A DNA stretch of 64,000 bases from Antedon mediterranea (taxonomy: Eukaryota > Echinodermata > Crinoidea > Comatulida > Antedonidae), in the NCBI RefSeq assembly GCF_964355755.1, contig NC_092678.1, positions 11,568,922 to 11,632,921 on the forward strand, in the 5' to 3' direction. The stretch's first letter is position 1. Each line of letters begins with the position of its first letter. Below, in pieces: positions 23,952-36,100 of this stretch. A program made the translations under genes and the position numbers. The notes under the pieces were generated by a model. It worked only from the letters and a program-made list of their open reading frames with translations, made no database searches and was not told the origin of the DNA.

Positions 23952-23970
23952 GATCCTGGCTACGGCCCTG
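23952..23970 (-). mobile_element. Terminal fragment of a CAGGGCCGTAGCCAGGAT-type DNA element
   Basis: On the minus strand the sequence begins CAGGGCCGTAGCCAGGAT, followed by a G-rich stretch. From memory, this type of transposon end is common in marine invertebrate genomes. A variant end is at 26756-26773 (CAGGGCCGTACGCAGGAT) and another at 61120-61136. The partner ends were not found, so these look like fragments. Confidence 0.4.
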
Positions 23971-24305
23971 AAAACTGGATCGAATTTCATGAGTCATGAG
24001 TACTGATTTGTTGACGCCTATGGTATCTAGACTTATTTTTTTTTTTCGAAAATGTACGTACCTATCAGATACGCTTGTCTTGTGTCGTATAACAAACAAG
24101 TACAGTAATAGTTACTGAAGTTACTATTACAACCTCGTCAATGAAAACACAAATATGTATATGCTTATTCACTTATTAAGAAAACGCATAGGGGTCTACT
24201 ATAAAGTTTCGTTTGTCTGTAAAATGATGTAATCAAGCTGTTTAATATTACAGGAGAGTAATTAAAAACCAAATTGTAGTTGGAGAAAAGAAACTACGAA
24301 GAAGC

Positions 24306-24368
24306 ATGACAGCCATTGGAGTTGGTGTTTGCCTTCCAATCCCAAGGTTCGGGGTTCAATCTTGACTT
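24306..24368 (+). mobile_element. tRNA-derived SINE head (fragment)
   Basis: The stretch AGCCATTGGAGTTGGTG...CTTCCAATC...GGTTCGGGGTTCAATC has the layout of a tRNA-like Pol III promoter: a degenerate A box, an anticodon-arm-like CTTCCAATC and a B box at about 24346. It lacks the closed acceptor stem of a true tRNA. A related head with CTTGTCTTCCAAT lies on the minus strand near 61.05 kb. Confidence 0.55.
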
Positions 24369-26755
24369 ACTGCCATATATGGTTATAACTCGCACTCTTT
24401 CAACTGCACTCCCTGTGATTCTTCATTTCTAATCTAACCATTTGTCGAAATAATGCGCCCTTTATTTAAACGTATATTAAATCTATCAAAGATAGTACTT
24501 TTTTAAAAGAAAATCGGCCTGTTTTCAACATATGCTGTACTCGAGCTGTTCAATCCTCGTATTATTGTATTATTGGACATCCATTAGACAGTGTATACCA
24601 CGATCGGAAAACACTTTATTTGAGGCAAATCGTTGAACCTAAATTCGTCAATAACTATTATCTATCTCAATTTAATTAGTAAACTGGGTTATATCAGGTG
24701 GTTAAAATCAGTACCCAAATTATACGAATTATTATTATTTTTTCTCTTTCGTGTGGTTAACCACCACCTTTATTCATTGAATGTCATAATTTTCACGCTG
24801 CTGCTCTAGCCCGCTACGTCACACGAGATGACTCATTTATTAGATGAAATCAAGCAGCAGTTATAGTAGGCCTACTACACTTTGACATTTTTGCTAAAAT
24901 GGAAACTCGACTATAATTTATAGGTACCAGCTGCATTTCTGGTATTTATGAGTCCCATGACAATACTGTATTTCGCTGTCAGATAATCATTGAATTATTA
25001 TCAAAACAGTCCATGAAAGTTTTTGTTTGTAATATGATACTTCACACTTGGCGTGATGAAGTGACCCCCAGACTTGACCTTAGCAATAAAGTAAACTAAA
25101 TTGAGTCTGTTTCATATCAAAGTTATTCACTTCTGTAACAAAATTCACATTATAAAAGAGAAAAGAAACGTTTCATTATAACTCAAAAACCATTGTCTGA
25201 CAGACAATTGAAATATTTTTTGCTTTTAATTACATTTTTTTCAGGTAAAATAACTTTTATGTGACAATAAAATGACACATTCAAAAACAAATTTGAAATA
25301 AAAAATATTTTTCAGAGGGACAATATATCTTTAAAACTGTTACGTCAATAAGCGAGCAGCGTTTTTTGTAAGAAATATTTCTTGTTCTACCTCTTCTTTC
25401 CATAAAATACTCTGTTTCTGTATCTTCTTTAATATATCATACTTCTACTACTATCAACATTACTGAACCTTATTTAAGTTCAATCATATATCCTATTCTG
25501 TCTATCACATTACAGAAATGTTAACAAATTATAATCAAATAAATAGACACAGTGATGTATGTACTCAACTACAATTAGCGCCCTGGGAATTACTTCCGAA
25601 GGGAACCTGTCGCAAAATGAGACCAATTGTTTGAATCAAATTTAAACAAACTTTGTGTTTTGTATGTAACATTAGGGTTGAGGGATGGGGAAGAGGATGG
25701 ATGCAAAAGAGGAACACTTTTTAAATATATTCTTTATCCATTTAGTAAAGAAGTATTAATTGTTTTATGTTTTACAAATAATATACTGTACCACTAAACA
25801 CAGTAAAACATTGCAATTTAATACTTTGTTGAAACTGTCACCGTTATAGTCGATTGAAACAGTAAAGTACATGTACGTAACGATACATCACTACGACGTT
25901 TATCTTTTTTGTAATTACAATATTAATTAATACAACGTTAAGAAGCAACTGTCAGTGATAAAGTGTATTTGTATATGTTTATATAGGCTAATGTAAAAAA
26001 AATGTGTGAAAACCACCTATTCGGACAAAATCGTAAATTCGGTTTAATCATCAATAAATAATTATCTAACTCAACTTAATTAGTAGGCCTGATGGTTTTC
26101 AATTGTTTTTAGAGCCAATTCATACTTAAGTTGGTTCCTCCCACCAAAGTTGTTCTGCGTTTACCGCTAGGTGTGGATCTAGGATTTTGATAAAGAGGGG
26201 GCGGATATGAGATAATAATGGGGGGGGGGGGGGGCATGCTCCGCCGGAAAACATTTGTTCTAGACGCCCGGAGATAGCATCGCAGGCGTTTTGCCCAGTC
26301 GATTCTTGTCATATAATTATCTGAATATAGTGGGGTTTACAGACCATATTTAATATACGGAACTGGTTTTTTTTTGTGGGGGGGGGGGGGGGGGCAATAG
26401 CCTAAGCCTGTTTTTCCATGCGCTTTTCACACATTTTTACACGATCGTAATGATTTCTTGGTTCTTTCGACGTTCCGCCCGAACCGGTCTATTCGAAGCA
26501 GGGAACCAAGCAAACAAGACGGAAGATACCGATTATATATATTGACTTGGACTTGCTCATTTACATTGTGTGTGATTTAGGACAAGCGGGACTGTTAAGG
26601 TAAGCCTAGTAGCTTTAATTATCAGGCCATTCCAGCACCAACCTAAAATCACAATTGCAAAAGGTCCACATTTTATAGGGACTTAAAATAAATAAGTATT
26701 CAATATTATGAAAATTGTCCAAAATATCATATTAATCCCCACCCACCCAAATAAA

Positions 26756-26773
26756 ATCCTGCGTACGGCCCTG
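26756..26773 (-). mobile_element. Second CAGGGCCGTA-type element end
   Basis: The minus strand reads CAGGGCCGTACGCAGGAT followed by a GGGTGGGTGGGG-like tract, paralleling the end at 23952-23970. Only one terminus is visible. Confidence 0.35.
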
Positions 26774-27219
26774 ATTATAATAGGCCTATATCTTGACTTA
26801 TAAGGGTTACTATTAGAAGAAGGGTTACTATTAGAGCGTGGGTTACTATTAGATATAGGCCTACGTAATGGATTCGCTAATTTATTCAACTCCGCATTTA
26901 GAAAATAAAAGATGTGAATACCCCTAAAAAGCGCACCTTGAATCCCAGTGGTTTTAACATATAAGCCTACCACTAAAGTTTCTGGTGCCTAATTATGATT
27001 CCAACAGGGAAACTAAATTCTGGAAAAAAATATTATGTCTACTAAAAATCACAATGGATTATTAAAACATCCATGATTAAAAGAACTGAACGTTCCATTC
27101 AGCTCGCGCCAATGAATGACATCAAATTCCAAGTAAGGAACCGCAGAGAAAATTACCCACATGATGCGCGTCATCACGTTTTACAATTCACCTATTCACG
27201 TGAAAAATAATCTATAAGC

Positions 27220-27394
27220 TGACGTCACACAACTACCTACGTCAGCAGATCGCTATTATTAGGTGTTTTCGTTTTTACTTCCGGCTGCGATGATGACACA
27301 CTCTTTACTGAAGCTAGCGACATAGCACAGTCAACCACTGGAAATACAGTGTTTAACACATACAGGAGCTGGTCTCCAGAAGTAACACTCTTCC
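27220..27394 (+). promoter_or_regulatory. Likely ELK promoter and first (non-coding) exon
   Basis: TGACGTCA (a CRE word) lies at 27220-27227 and ACTTCCGG (an ETS-type site on the minus strand) at 27277-27284. They are followed by a sequence that ends CTCTTCCG/GTAAGC at about 27394/27395, a strong splice donor. This fits a 5' UTR exon spliced to the acceptor at 28641. The transcription start is not defined. An ETS site in an ETS gene's own promoter allows feedback, which is inference. Confidence 0.5.
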
Positions 27395-28679
27395 GGTAAG
27401 CATATTCTTCTTTTTCTTATTTCTATAATTTCCACCGGAATCACGACGGAACCAATTAGTGACTTAATGAATACTGTGGTTGGTACCAATTTCTAATACC
27501 AATAATAAAGTAAGATATTGGCAAAACGACAACGTCGATTCGAGTGCTTTAAAACGGTTACAACAGTGCATTGCGTTAAATCTAAATAACTATAATTATT
27601 ATCAATTTATCTTAGATGATTCCAATGTCTAATGATATTATGTTCTGTTGTGTATGGTGATAGATATATAATATTAACTAGCTATAACTACTACTAGTCT
27701 ACACACACTTAGTGTACACTATATATTATTTTGTTAAAAGTTATTTTATAAAATGTTTGTTAAATAAATATTAGTCCGAATAGGCAATACTACTGTACCA
27801 TTTTAAACAGTAGTGACCTTACTTAGTACATACAGTACAAAAATACGAACAATTGCCGTCTCGAACTTCTTTCTTTGTATGTATGATCACTGACCGAGTA
27901 ACCGTGTTGGATTGATTGTAGTTTCAAATTACATTTCCTGTTGATTTATTATGCAACGGAACACTAAACTGTAAACGGCACAATAGTTACGTAAAATCAT
28001 AATTATAGGTCTATGGTAAAATCACGTAAAATCATTTAATAAAAAGAACTCAAATCATGCCATGCTTTAACACATATTGAACTTAAGAATTAAACTTGGA
28101 AGTCGAATAATTATTTGGCTATGTACCGTGCGTACCGATCACGAGCGGATGCTTGCGGCGCCCACGTTTATTAGTCATTGGATGGCCTATTCCATTATCG
28201 AATAATACTGCCGATAAAGTGTACGCAGTTTGTGTGATGAGACTAAACACACATTATACTTTGAAAAAAAAACAACATATAACAATTCTTTAAGAGTTTA
28301 GCCTGTTATTTTCATACACAAAAGCTACAATTGAAAAGATGCCGATTTTAATATATAATTTAATTTAAAAACTAACTAAGTGATGTACCGGATGTGTTTA
28401 AGCATATGCTTTGAGAGATAAACTGAAGTTGAAGGATATTCGTCCATTGCGTCATTATAACCCTCCCTGGGGACACTAACTACTACAGTATGTTTTCATA
28501 TGTACATTGGCATAGGTATAACCATTCTTTTAGTTGATAATTGATTCACTATTTACTTAGTTTACCATAAATTAAATAAACTTTGCAATCTATTTCATTA
28601 GCCAAATACAATTATTAGTGTTCATATTTTTTTCTTTACAGATATTTTGTTTTCATCATAATACTTACCTTAACTTCAA

Positions 28680-30314
28680 ATGGATACTGAGGTGACGTCA
28701 TCCTACATGCCGACACACGCCGTGTCACAGCAAAGTAATACAGGTTAGTATATGCAGGGTTTCTTTGGAATTTCAATAGCAAACCAAATATAAAATAGCA
28801 ATTCAAATTATGTAAAATATGAGAAAAAAGTTAACCTATACAATCAATTGAATTACAGAAAGCAAGCTAAACCCAAAAAAAGAAGTACATGAAAGAAACA
28901 TGAAAACAGTCAGTGGATATCAAAATGTGAAAATGACGTTCGCGCCGAAACAAAAAAGTAAGCAAGCCTAGTGATACAGTAATGCTTGTCGTTATTAAAA
29001 CTTGTAAATATTCGTTCACAAACAGTCATGAGAACATGGTTCCAATTTTTCCCCATCAGTGTATACAGATTGTATAGTATATTTCCTGTTTGTAATTATA
29101 ACGGAAGTTGCTGTTGGGCTCGATTGACTACGCATTTGTTAATGTTTCTCTTTACACACAAAGCACTACAATAGTTGTTTTTATATTTTACAAGGAACTA
29201 CTTTTATTTAAATACTGAAAGCTTGCAAAATTTGATAATTACGATTTTTTAAGGTTAAAATAAGCTTAAATATTTGTTTAATTTCTTTCCAGCTATGGAC
29301 ACCAACGTTACATTATGGCAATTTCTGTTAGAACTGTTGATGGATCAACACAACGGGACACTTATAACGTGGACGGGTGTAGAAGGAGAATTTAAGCTTC
29401 TTAATGCAGAAGAAGTAGCACGCCAATGGGGACTTAAAAAGAATAAGAATAACATGAATTACGACAAACTAAGCCGTGCGCTCCGATATTACTACGACAA
29501 AAATATTATTAAGAAAGTTATGGGCCAAAAGTTTGTATATAAGTTTGTGTCATTTCCAGAAATCGTGAAAACAGAAAACAAAATTCCATTCAAGGTGAAA
29601 ATGGAAAGTCTAGACATGCACGCAAAGCCACAAAGGACATCAGCTGACCGTTTACATAACAGAAAAAGCGATTCTGTTCGACCATCTCAGGTCAGGGAAA
29701 TGAAATCTACATTTAGTGAACAAAAAACGTCGACCACAGCTCCACTAACCACCTCGGATACTACACAAATGGCCTGGACAACAAGCACTTTGCCAACATT
29801 TAAAGTAAATGACGCTCAGAACTCTGTCGTATACAGTCCAACACCAGTCAGCTTAGCACTCCGTAGTGGATACACATCAGAAGCAAAAATGAGCAATGAA
29901 CCTACGTTAGTGAACAGCTCTGGTAGACCCATGACTTGTACTGGTAGTCTAGCTACAACTATGACAACATATGCATCAAGAATTAAACCCACACCAATTC
30001 AGCTGTCTGTTGATTCGCCGTCGTATTCTGGCATGTATCTCAGTACCCCAGTTACCTCGTATCCTGGTGTAACTCAAGCTGCTGGAACACCAATCATGAT
30101 TGCTAGCCCACTTCTTAGCCAGAACGGTACCCCTCTTTTGCCTCTCAGCTTCTGGAATACTTTAAGTCCCATGACTTTAAGTCCATCCATGAGTACATTG
30201 AATACATTCCAATTTCCCACTGTCATTAATGGTCATCATGTGCTCCCCATGCAACCTCTTACGCCCACCGTACTGCTCTCTCCGAGCACAACAAAACCAA
30301 TCATTGTTTCTTAA
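28680..30314 (+). CDS. ELK: ELK/TCF-type ETS-domain transcription factor
   Basis: This nuclear protein would bind GGAA/T sites; vertebrate ELK1/3/4 act with SRF downstream of MAP kinase. Coding exon 28680-28743 follows TTTCTTTACAG, starts at ATG 28680 and ends CAG/GTTAGT. Exon 29293-30314 follows TTTCTTTCCAG and ends TAA. Joined they give 1086 nt (361 residues) in frame. The ETS domain is at about residues 26-108: [46 protein letters not shown] and [10 protein letters not shown] are highly ELK-like. The C-terminal C-box resembles ELK activation domains (FWNTLSP at about 308-314), with an FQFP ERK-docking motif at 327-330. A 21-22-residue extension precedes the usual MD start of the family; initiation at ATG 29295 is an alternative. 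Assignment to ELK1, 3 or 4 is not possible. Confidence 0.95.
28859..28957 (+). CDS. Candidate cassette exon of the ELK gene
   Basis: This 99-base segment lies between the two called ELK coding exons. It is preceded by GAATTACAG and followed by GTAAGC. Its length is a multiple of three. Inserted at the phase-1 junction it stays open and adds 33 mostly basic, polar residues (for example [10 protein letters not shown]) before the ETS domain, giving a 394-residue isoform. The acceptor has a poor pyrimidine tract, as in some regulated exons. No homology was recognised, so inclusion is only a candidate. Confidence 0.4.
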
Positions 30315-31820
30315 TTATGATTGGTGACCTACAAACCACTGGTCGTTTGCGCAAATCGTTGCTTAACCATGTTTCGTTGTATGCAGGCTATTCGGATATG
30401 TGCATGTTGCTTGTTGATCAAGTTGCTTGTCCGTTGCATTTCTACGAGGGCATCTTGGTAGTGTTCTTCCTAATTTCATATTAAACAAGAGTTTGTTACA
30501 TGGTTTGATACCAGAAGTGTACATAGTTATGTGTATTAATTTATTTTTTGTTGTAAATTATTTGCTTTTTGTTTCACTGTTGACAATGGAATTTGCATGT
30601 CTGTAAGTTACAATAGTTGTAAATATTTTGTGATGACCAGATGTTTACAATATATTAATTAATTGGAATTGTTTACATTAAATGCATGTTACGACTCTAA
30701 ACAGCGTCAGTATAAATGAGATCGGGTATTTTTCCTAAGAGACAAATTCACTATAACGAAATATATTAATTAAATAATGAAATACATTAGTAGTTGCTAT
30801 ATTTAGGAAAAATAAAATCGCTGGACGAAGTATTAATTAATTTAAATTAAATAAGTATTATACATTTATACAAGTCGCAGGGCGAAGATATTTTTGTACT
30901 GAAAACAACTTTAATGAATTTGACCATTGCTACAAAAGGTCTTCAATATTAGTATGTCATTCCATTTTAAAAACCACCTGGATAATAATTTAACTAAACA
31001 ATCTTACTGAGTTAGGTTGGTAGTTTGGTTAAGAATATTATTTAACGGTCAATTAATTTCTCTCTATTAAGACATCTCATGTTTTCATAATAAATCAAAT
31101 ATATTTTACTAAAATTGTAACCCGTGCTGGTCACGCATTTTGTATTAAAGTCATGTTTACTGTAAAGATAGCATTTTCTATGCAAAACGCAGTGGAAACA
31201 AGAAAAACGTGAATAAAATTCTATATGCTTACAAAACTTTGTTTTTGACTTTCAATGTTGAGGAAATTTGGCGACATGATTTATTTGGATTTACTAAAGC
31301 AAATGAACAAACTGGGAGAAATAAAAGGAGTTCCACCTACTGTATCTGGAAGGAAAACTTAACCTCTCTGATTTCAAAAATAAAAACAAGGAATATGTGT
31401 GAATTGTGCAAAAACATCAGATTGTAGATGATGACGTGGCTGGTAGTAGTAATATGGATATTTTTTAGAAACAAATTATTGAAATATGATTTAAATTTAA
31501 ATCATTTTCAACAATTCAAAGTTGCCAGTAACCGTACCATGTACAGTTGTATTGTATTACTATGAAGGGATTACTCCATGGTATCAAAGGACACAAATAG
31601 AAAACAAATAAGCGTCCATTTTGTAACCGACGTGATTTGTGGCCTAGATACGTGTACGATCACAGTCGATGCACGTGCATTTATGCCGAGAAATAGTCTA
31701 AATACATTTAGGCAGGATCATATCTAAATCTAATGACATTTTTGTAGTAACAAAATCAGGACTCAAATTAACGCTTAATAATAGGTCGTAGCCAGTGGGT
31801 TTTATGGTTGCTTTTACAGC
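30315..31820. other. ELK 3' UTR and intergenic DNA
   Basis: AT-rich sequence with several AATAAA-like words (for example near 30810 and 31212) that could end the ELK transcript. None is clearly the one used. No further gene is seen. Confidence 0.45.
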
Positions 31821-32292
31821 AAACCCCACCCCACGACATTCCCAACCCCACCCCACGACATTCCCAACCCAACCCCACGACATTCCCAACCCCACCCCAC
31901 GACATTCCCAACCCCACCCCACGACATTCCCAACCCAACCCCACGACATTCCCAACCCCACCCCACGACATTCCCAACCCCACCCCACGACATTCCCAAC
32001 CCCACCCCACGACATTCCCAAGAGCAAACCCCACCCCACAACATTCCCAACCCCACCCACCGACATTCCCAACCCCACCCCACGACATTCCCAAGAGCAA
32101 ACCCCACCCCACGACATTCCCAAGAGCAAACCCCACCCCACGACATTCCCAACCCCACCCCACGACATTCCCAACCCCACCCCACGACATTCCCAACCCC
32201 ACCCCACGACATTCCCAAGAGCAAACCCACGACATTCCCAACCCAACCCCACGACATTCCCAAGAGCAAACCCCACCCCACGACATTCCCAA
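31821..32292. repeat. 22-bp C-rich minisatellite, 20 copies
   Basis: The unit is CCCCACCCCACGACATTCCC plus AA. Twenty copies of the ACATTCCC core were counted. Some copies carry a GAGCAAA insertion (29-bp variants), and one reads ACAACATT. All plus-strand runs are C and all minus-strand runs are G, so the minus strand has many G-runs. It produces long spurious open frames on both strands. Confidence 0.95.
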
Positions 32293-32699
32293 AAAACCAT
32301 TTCGTGAAAATCCACATGACATTGTAGTAGGTATTTTGGTTCGACAGTCCGGCGCTCATGTGCAGTATACCTCATACGCGCGTTGTCAGATTAAGTTGCA
32401 CGTGTTTATCAAATGAGAGACACACATAGAAGACCAATTCAATAACCAAAATGTTAAATGATAATAATAGATTAACAAAAGAATTAACAATAGAATACAG
32501 TGTCACGCCTAAATTGAACCCAATTAAAGAAATACAGACGTATAATATTAGCAACTAAATGTATTTATTTTTTTTACCAATTACAATCTAAATCATACAT
32601 AAGCCTATAAACATATATGTCTATATTGGTCTACTACAAATGGTGGTCAGACAGTTACGTATTGGTACCAACTTCAGCCCAACGGGCAGTAATCTGTAT
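32293..32699. other. Intergenic DNA, nothing recognised
   Basis: AT-rich unique-looking sequence between the minisatellite and a retroposon tail. No protein or RNA gene is recognised. Confidence 0.4.
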
Positions 32700-33001
32700 T
32701 ATTGCTGAGGTGTGAGGTGTGTTTACTACATTCCTCAGCAAATCTTATATACTTTTATGCAAATTACCCTTTTCGATTAACCTTAAATGCCCGTCACTTA
32801 GAACTGTGACATACAGTATATAGAATTAACTTTTTTATATAACATCTTGTTCTCTGTTTTATGTGATTTTATTCTTTTTTTACTGTTTGTGCGACAATGT
32901 TTTTAGACAATTTTAATGTGTGTACTTTCAGCCAAAGTTTCAAGCCATTTTTTAGTTTGACAATAAAGTTTATTGAATTGAATTGAATTGAATTGAATTA
33001 A
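32700..33001 (+). mobile_element. Non-LTR retroposon 3' end with (TTGAA)n tail
   Basis: The segment ends GACAATAAAGTTTATTGAA and then five tandem ATTGA-type pentamers at about 32974-32999. A poly(A)-signal-like AATAAA followed by a short tandem tail is typical of several non-LTR and SINE families. No coding part remains, so the family is unknown. Confidence 0.5.
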
Positions 33002-33167
33002 TATTTGCGTTAATTGATTATAATATTAGCGTTAGCGTAAGTACCTTTATTGACGTCCGCATTAATTGAACGCAAACAATTGTATTCTATATTGTTATCA
33101 TTACGGTATATTGTTATCATTACGGTATATTATTGTTAGACCATGGAGTTGTAGTGGTTAGACATAG

Positions 33168-36100
33168 TTGTTTCATTTCATTTATTTATTTGACCAACAA
33201 ACCATAATTAGTGGAGTCTGTTAGGGATATTTTGGTTCACTTTTTTCCAAAAGCATCAAATTTGGTATACAGGTTGCCCACCCTATACAAATTAAATTTT
33301 TGATGGGCGCCAAGCAAAATGACCCCTTGGGTCACCTAATTTGCATAATTTTAAATGGCGGACATTTTCGCTTAAACAGTCTATATCTCTGAAACTACTG
33401 GTCATAGAGAGTTGATTTTTAGCTCAAAATGTTCAGAACATAAACATTCCTATTTACTCTAATGAAGTATTTTTGAAAAAAATGACCGGAAGTACCAGTT
33501 TTAACCTTTGACCCATATTTTAAGGAATTGCCATATCTCAGTAAATAGTTGTCACAGACAGTTTATTTAAGTGTCAAATTGTTCAGAATATATATGTTAC
33601 TATTTAGTTTAATGAAACATTTTATCCAAAAATGACCGGAAGTACTCAGTTTTGCCTTTGACCGTTACGGTGTAATTACCAACCTTGTTACGGTTAATAT
33701 ATTTTGATATCCATAAAACTACTTGTCATAGAGAGTTAATGTTGGTGTCAAAATGTTCAGAACATAAACATTTCTATTTACTATAATAAAGTTTTTTCTC
33801 AAATAATGACCAGAAATACCATATTTGACCTTTGACCTGTTTTTTCAGGCAAATTGCTATATCTCATTATTGGGTTGGCGTGGAAAGTTCATTTTGGTGT
33901 CAGATTGTTCAGAATATATATGTTACTATTATGTTTAATAGAAGATTTTTCCAAAAAATGTCAGGAAGTACAGTTGACCTGTTACATACATAAAATTATA
34001 AATTTGTTCAAGTTATGTATATTTATATTATTTTGCAATCCACTTTTGAGCACTTGTCGAAGATGGCTACTGAATGAAGTTGAATATAGTCCTATTTGTA
34101 GTGAGTCTAGAGTAACGCAAATGAGAGAAAATTGTATAGACAAAAAATACCCAATCTCATTCTCATCTAATCGAGTACTTAAATGAAGTCTTCTACACAT
34201 TTAGCAATAATGTTTACTGATGAAATCTATTCAAGTTTTGTTTTGGAAAGTTAGTGTTTCCATCACTTGTGTTTGTTTGGTTGTTACATTCAGGGTAATT
34301 GTCCTATATTGCATTGCTTCGCTGAGTATCTTTCTTTAAAGGGCCTTCAAACTGGGGTATAACCTACTAATTAAAAGGATGGACATTTTCGGAATGCACA
34401 ATATAAAAACTAGACTACTGTTGCCATATCACGAACCACAACTGAAATATATTTTTTTTCCACCAGACCTAAAGTAATCCTTGGTCCGCCAAACTTGGCA
34501 GAATTCTCGAATTTTAATTTTTTTAAATTTGGCCATCATCTGGACACGATTTGGGTATTACAGTTTTGTTACTTATGACATTACGCCTTAGTATCACCTT
34601 TTTCATTGTTGCCTTTTTACTTGATTTTTGGTTGATTAGTAAATGTTAAATTGTTGTTATATTGGAATTGGTAACAACTCTTGGCTTGTGTAACATAATG
34701 TATTGATGAGCTGTTTTAACCTCATTAACAGATTTACTTTTATTACTTTCATTTCTTTTATGTACATTTTCAAAGTATTGAATGATGTGTCCTTTCTCAT
34801 ATCGAGTATTTGGAAAATAATGGCTTATTCAAACTTCTTTAGCAATCCTTGAACAGTCTGGTTGGTTCAGTCACCATAAGCACATGTATGGTAATTGTAA
34901 TATTTTCAGTGTTCTCGTAAAGACGAAATGCCCCATCATGTTCTGAGCTTGAGTATGATATTGTTTCTTAGAAATGAGGCTAAACCTTTTTGTTGATTTT
35001 TGCACAACATTTCCATTCATAAAATTTGCATTGTTCACATAGTCAAGGACATGCAATACAGAGTTCATTTTAAGTTTGAAAAAAGGGCAATATATGAAAA
35101 AGAGGATACTAGAGCGTAACATGTCATTGTAACAAAACTGTTCCTATTCATCCAATCTCTTCTAGATGATTACTGTATATGGTCGGTTTCTTCTTTTTTT
35201 TTTATTTGAAAATCGTTGAGAACCACCAAGCTGGACGGTTCTTGGATGACTTAGGTCTGGAGGACAGAAATCTTCGGTGTCTTTTCCCCATTCAGTGGTT
35301 GTTCGTGTTATGGCAACAAAGAGAAATGTAGCAACATGAAATTGTTATGCAACAGCAAGCACAAGTGACGGAAACACTAACTTTCCAAAACAAAACTTTT
35401 TCTGGATTTCATCAGTAGGCCTACACATTATTGCTAAATATGTGGAAGACTTCATTTAAGTACTCGATTAGATGAGATTGGGTATTTTTTGTATATACAA
35501 TTTTCTCATTTCTCATTTACATTACTCTAGACTCACTACAAATAGGACAATCTATTCAATTTTGTTCAGTATACTTTGTTCAATTGCACATGCAAGCAGC
35601 CATCTTCGACAAGTGCTCAAAAGTGGGTTGCAAAATAATATCATAAATATACAGTTAACTATACAATTAACTGAACAAATTTATAAATTTTATGTATTTA
35701 ACAAGTCAATAACTATACTTCCTGAAATTTTTTTGAAAAATCTTCTATTAAGCAGAATAGAAACATATATATTCTGAACAATCTGACACCAAAATGAACT
35801 TTCCACTCCAACCCAATAATGAGATATGGCAATTTGCCTGAAAAAACAGGTCAAAGGTCAAATATGGTATTTCTGGTCATTATTTGAGAAAAAACTTTAT
35901 TATAGTAAATAGAAATGTTTATGTTCTGAACATTTTGACACCAAAATTAACTCTCTATGACAAGTAGTTTTATGGATATCAAAATGTATTAACCGTAACA
36001 AGGTTGGTAATTACACCGTAACGGTCAAAGGCAAAACTGAGTACTTCCGGTCATTTTTGGATAAAATGTTTCATTAAATTAAATAGTAACATATATATTC

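Larger units (their letters stand above)
20764..27200. other. Intergenic repeat-rich DNA between LRR receptor and ELK gene
   Basis: No coding gene is recognised. Besides the repeats listed separately, there is an AGGGACAATATATCTTTAAA element end at about 25318, poly-G runs at about 26220-26234 and 26371-26394, and poly-T runs. Short open frames have no recognisable domains. Confidence 0.5.

Noticed and set aside
24306-24368. tRNA gene
   Set aside because: Boxes resemble a tRNA promoter but the cloverleaf stems do not close; a SINE head fits better.
26683-26973. 96-codon minus-strand open frame with NSNP repeats
   Set aside because: Low-complexity peptide from a short tandem GGGTTACTATTAGA-like repeat; no gene context.
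31698-32416. Overlapping open frames on both strands (up to 225 codons)
   Set aside because: All are shadows of the 22-bp minisatellite; amino-acid content follows the DNA repeat only.
33854-34186. 110-codon open frame
   Set aside because: Lies within the foldback arm, whose inverted copy is not open in the same way; no domain.
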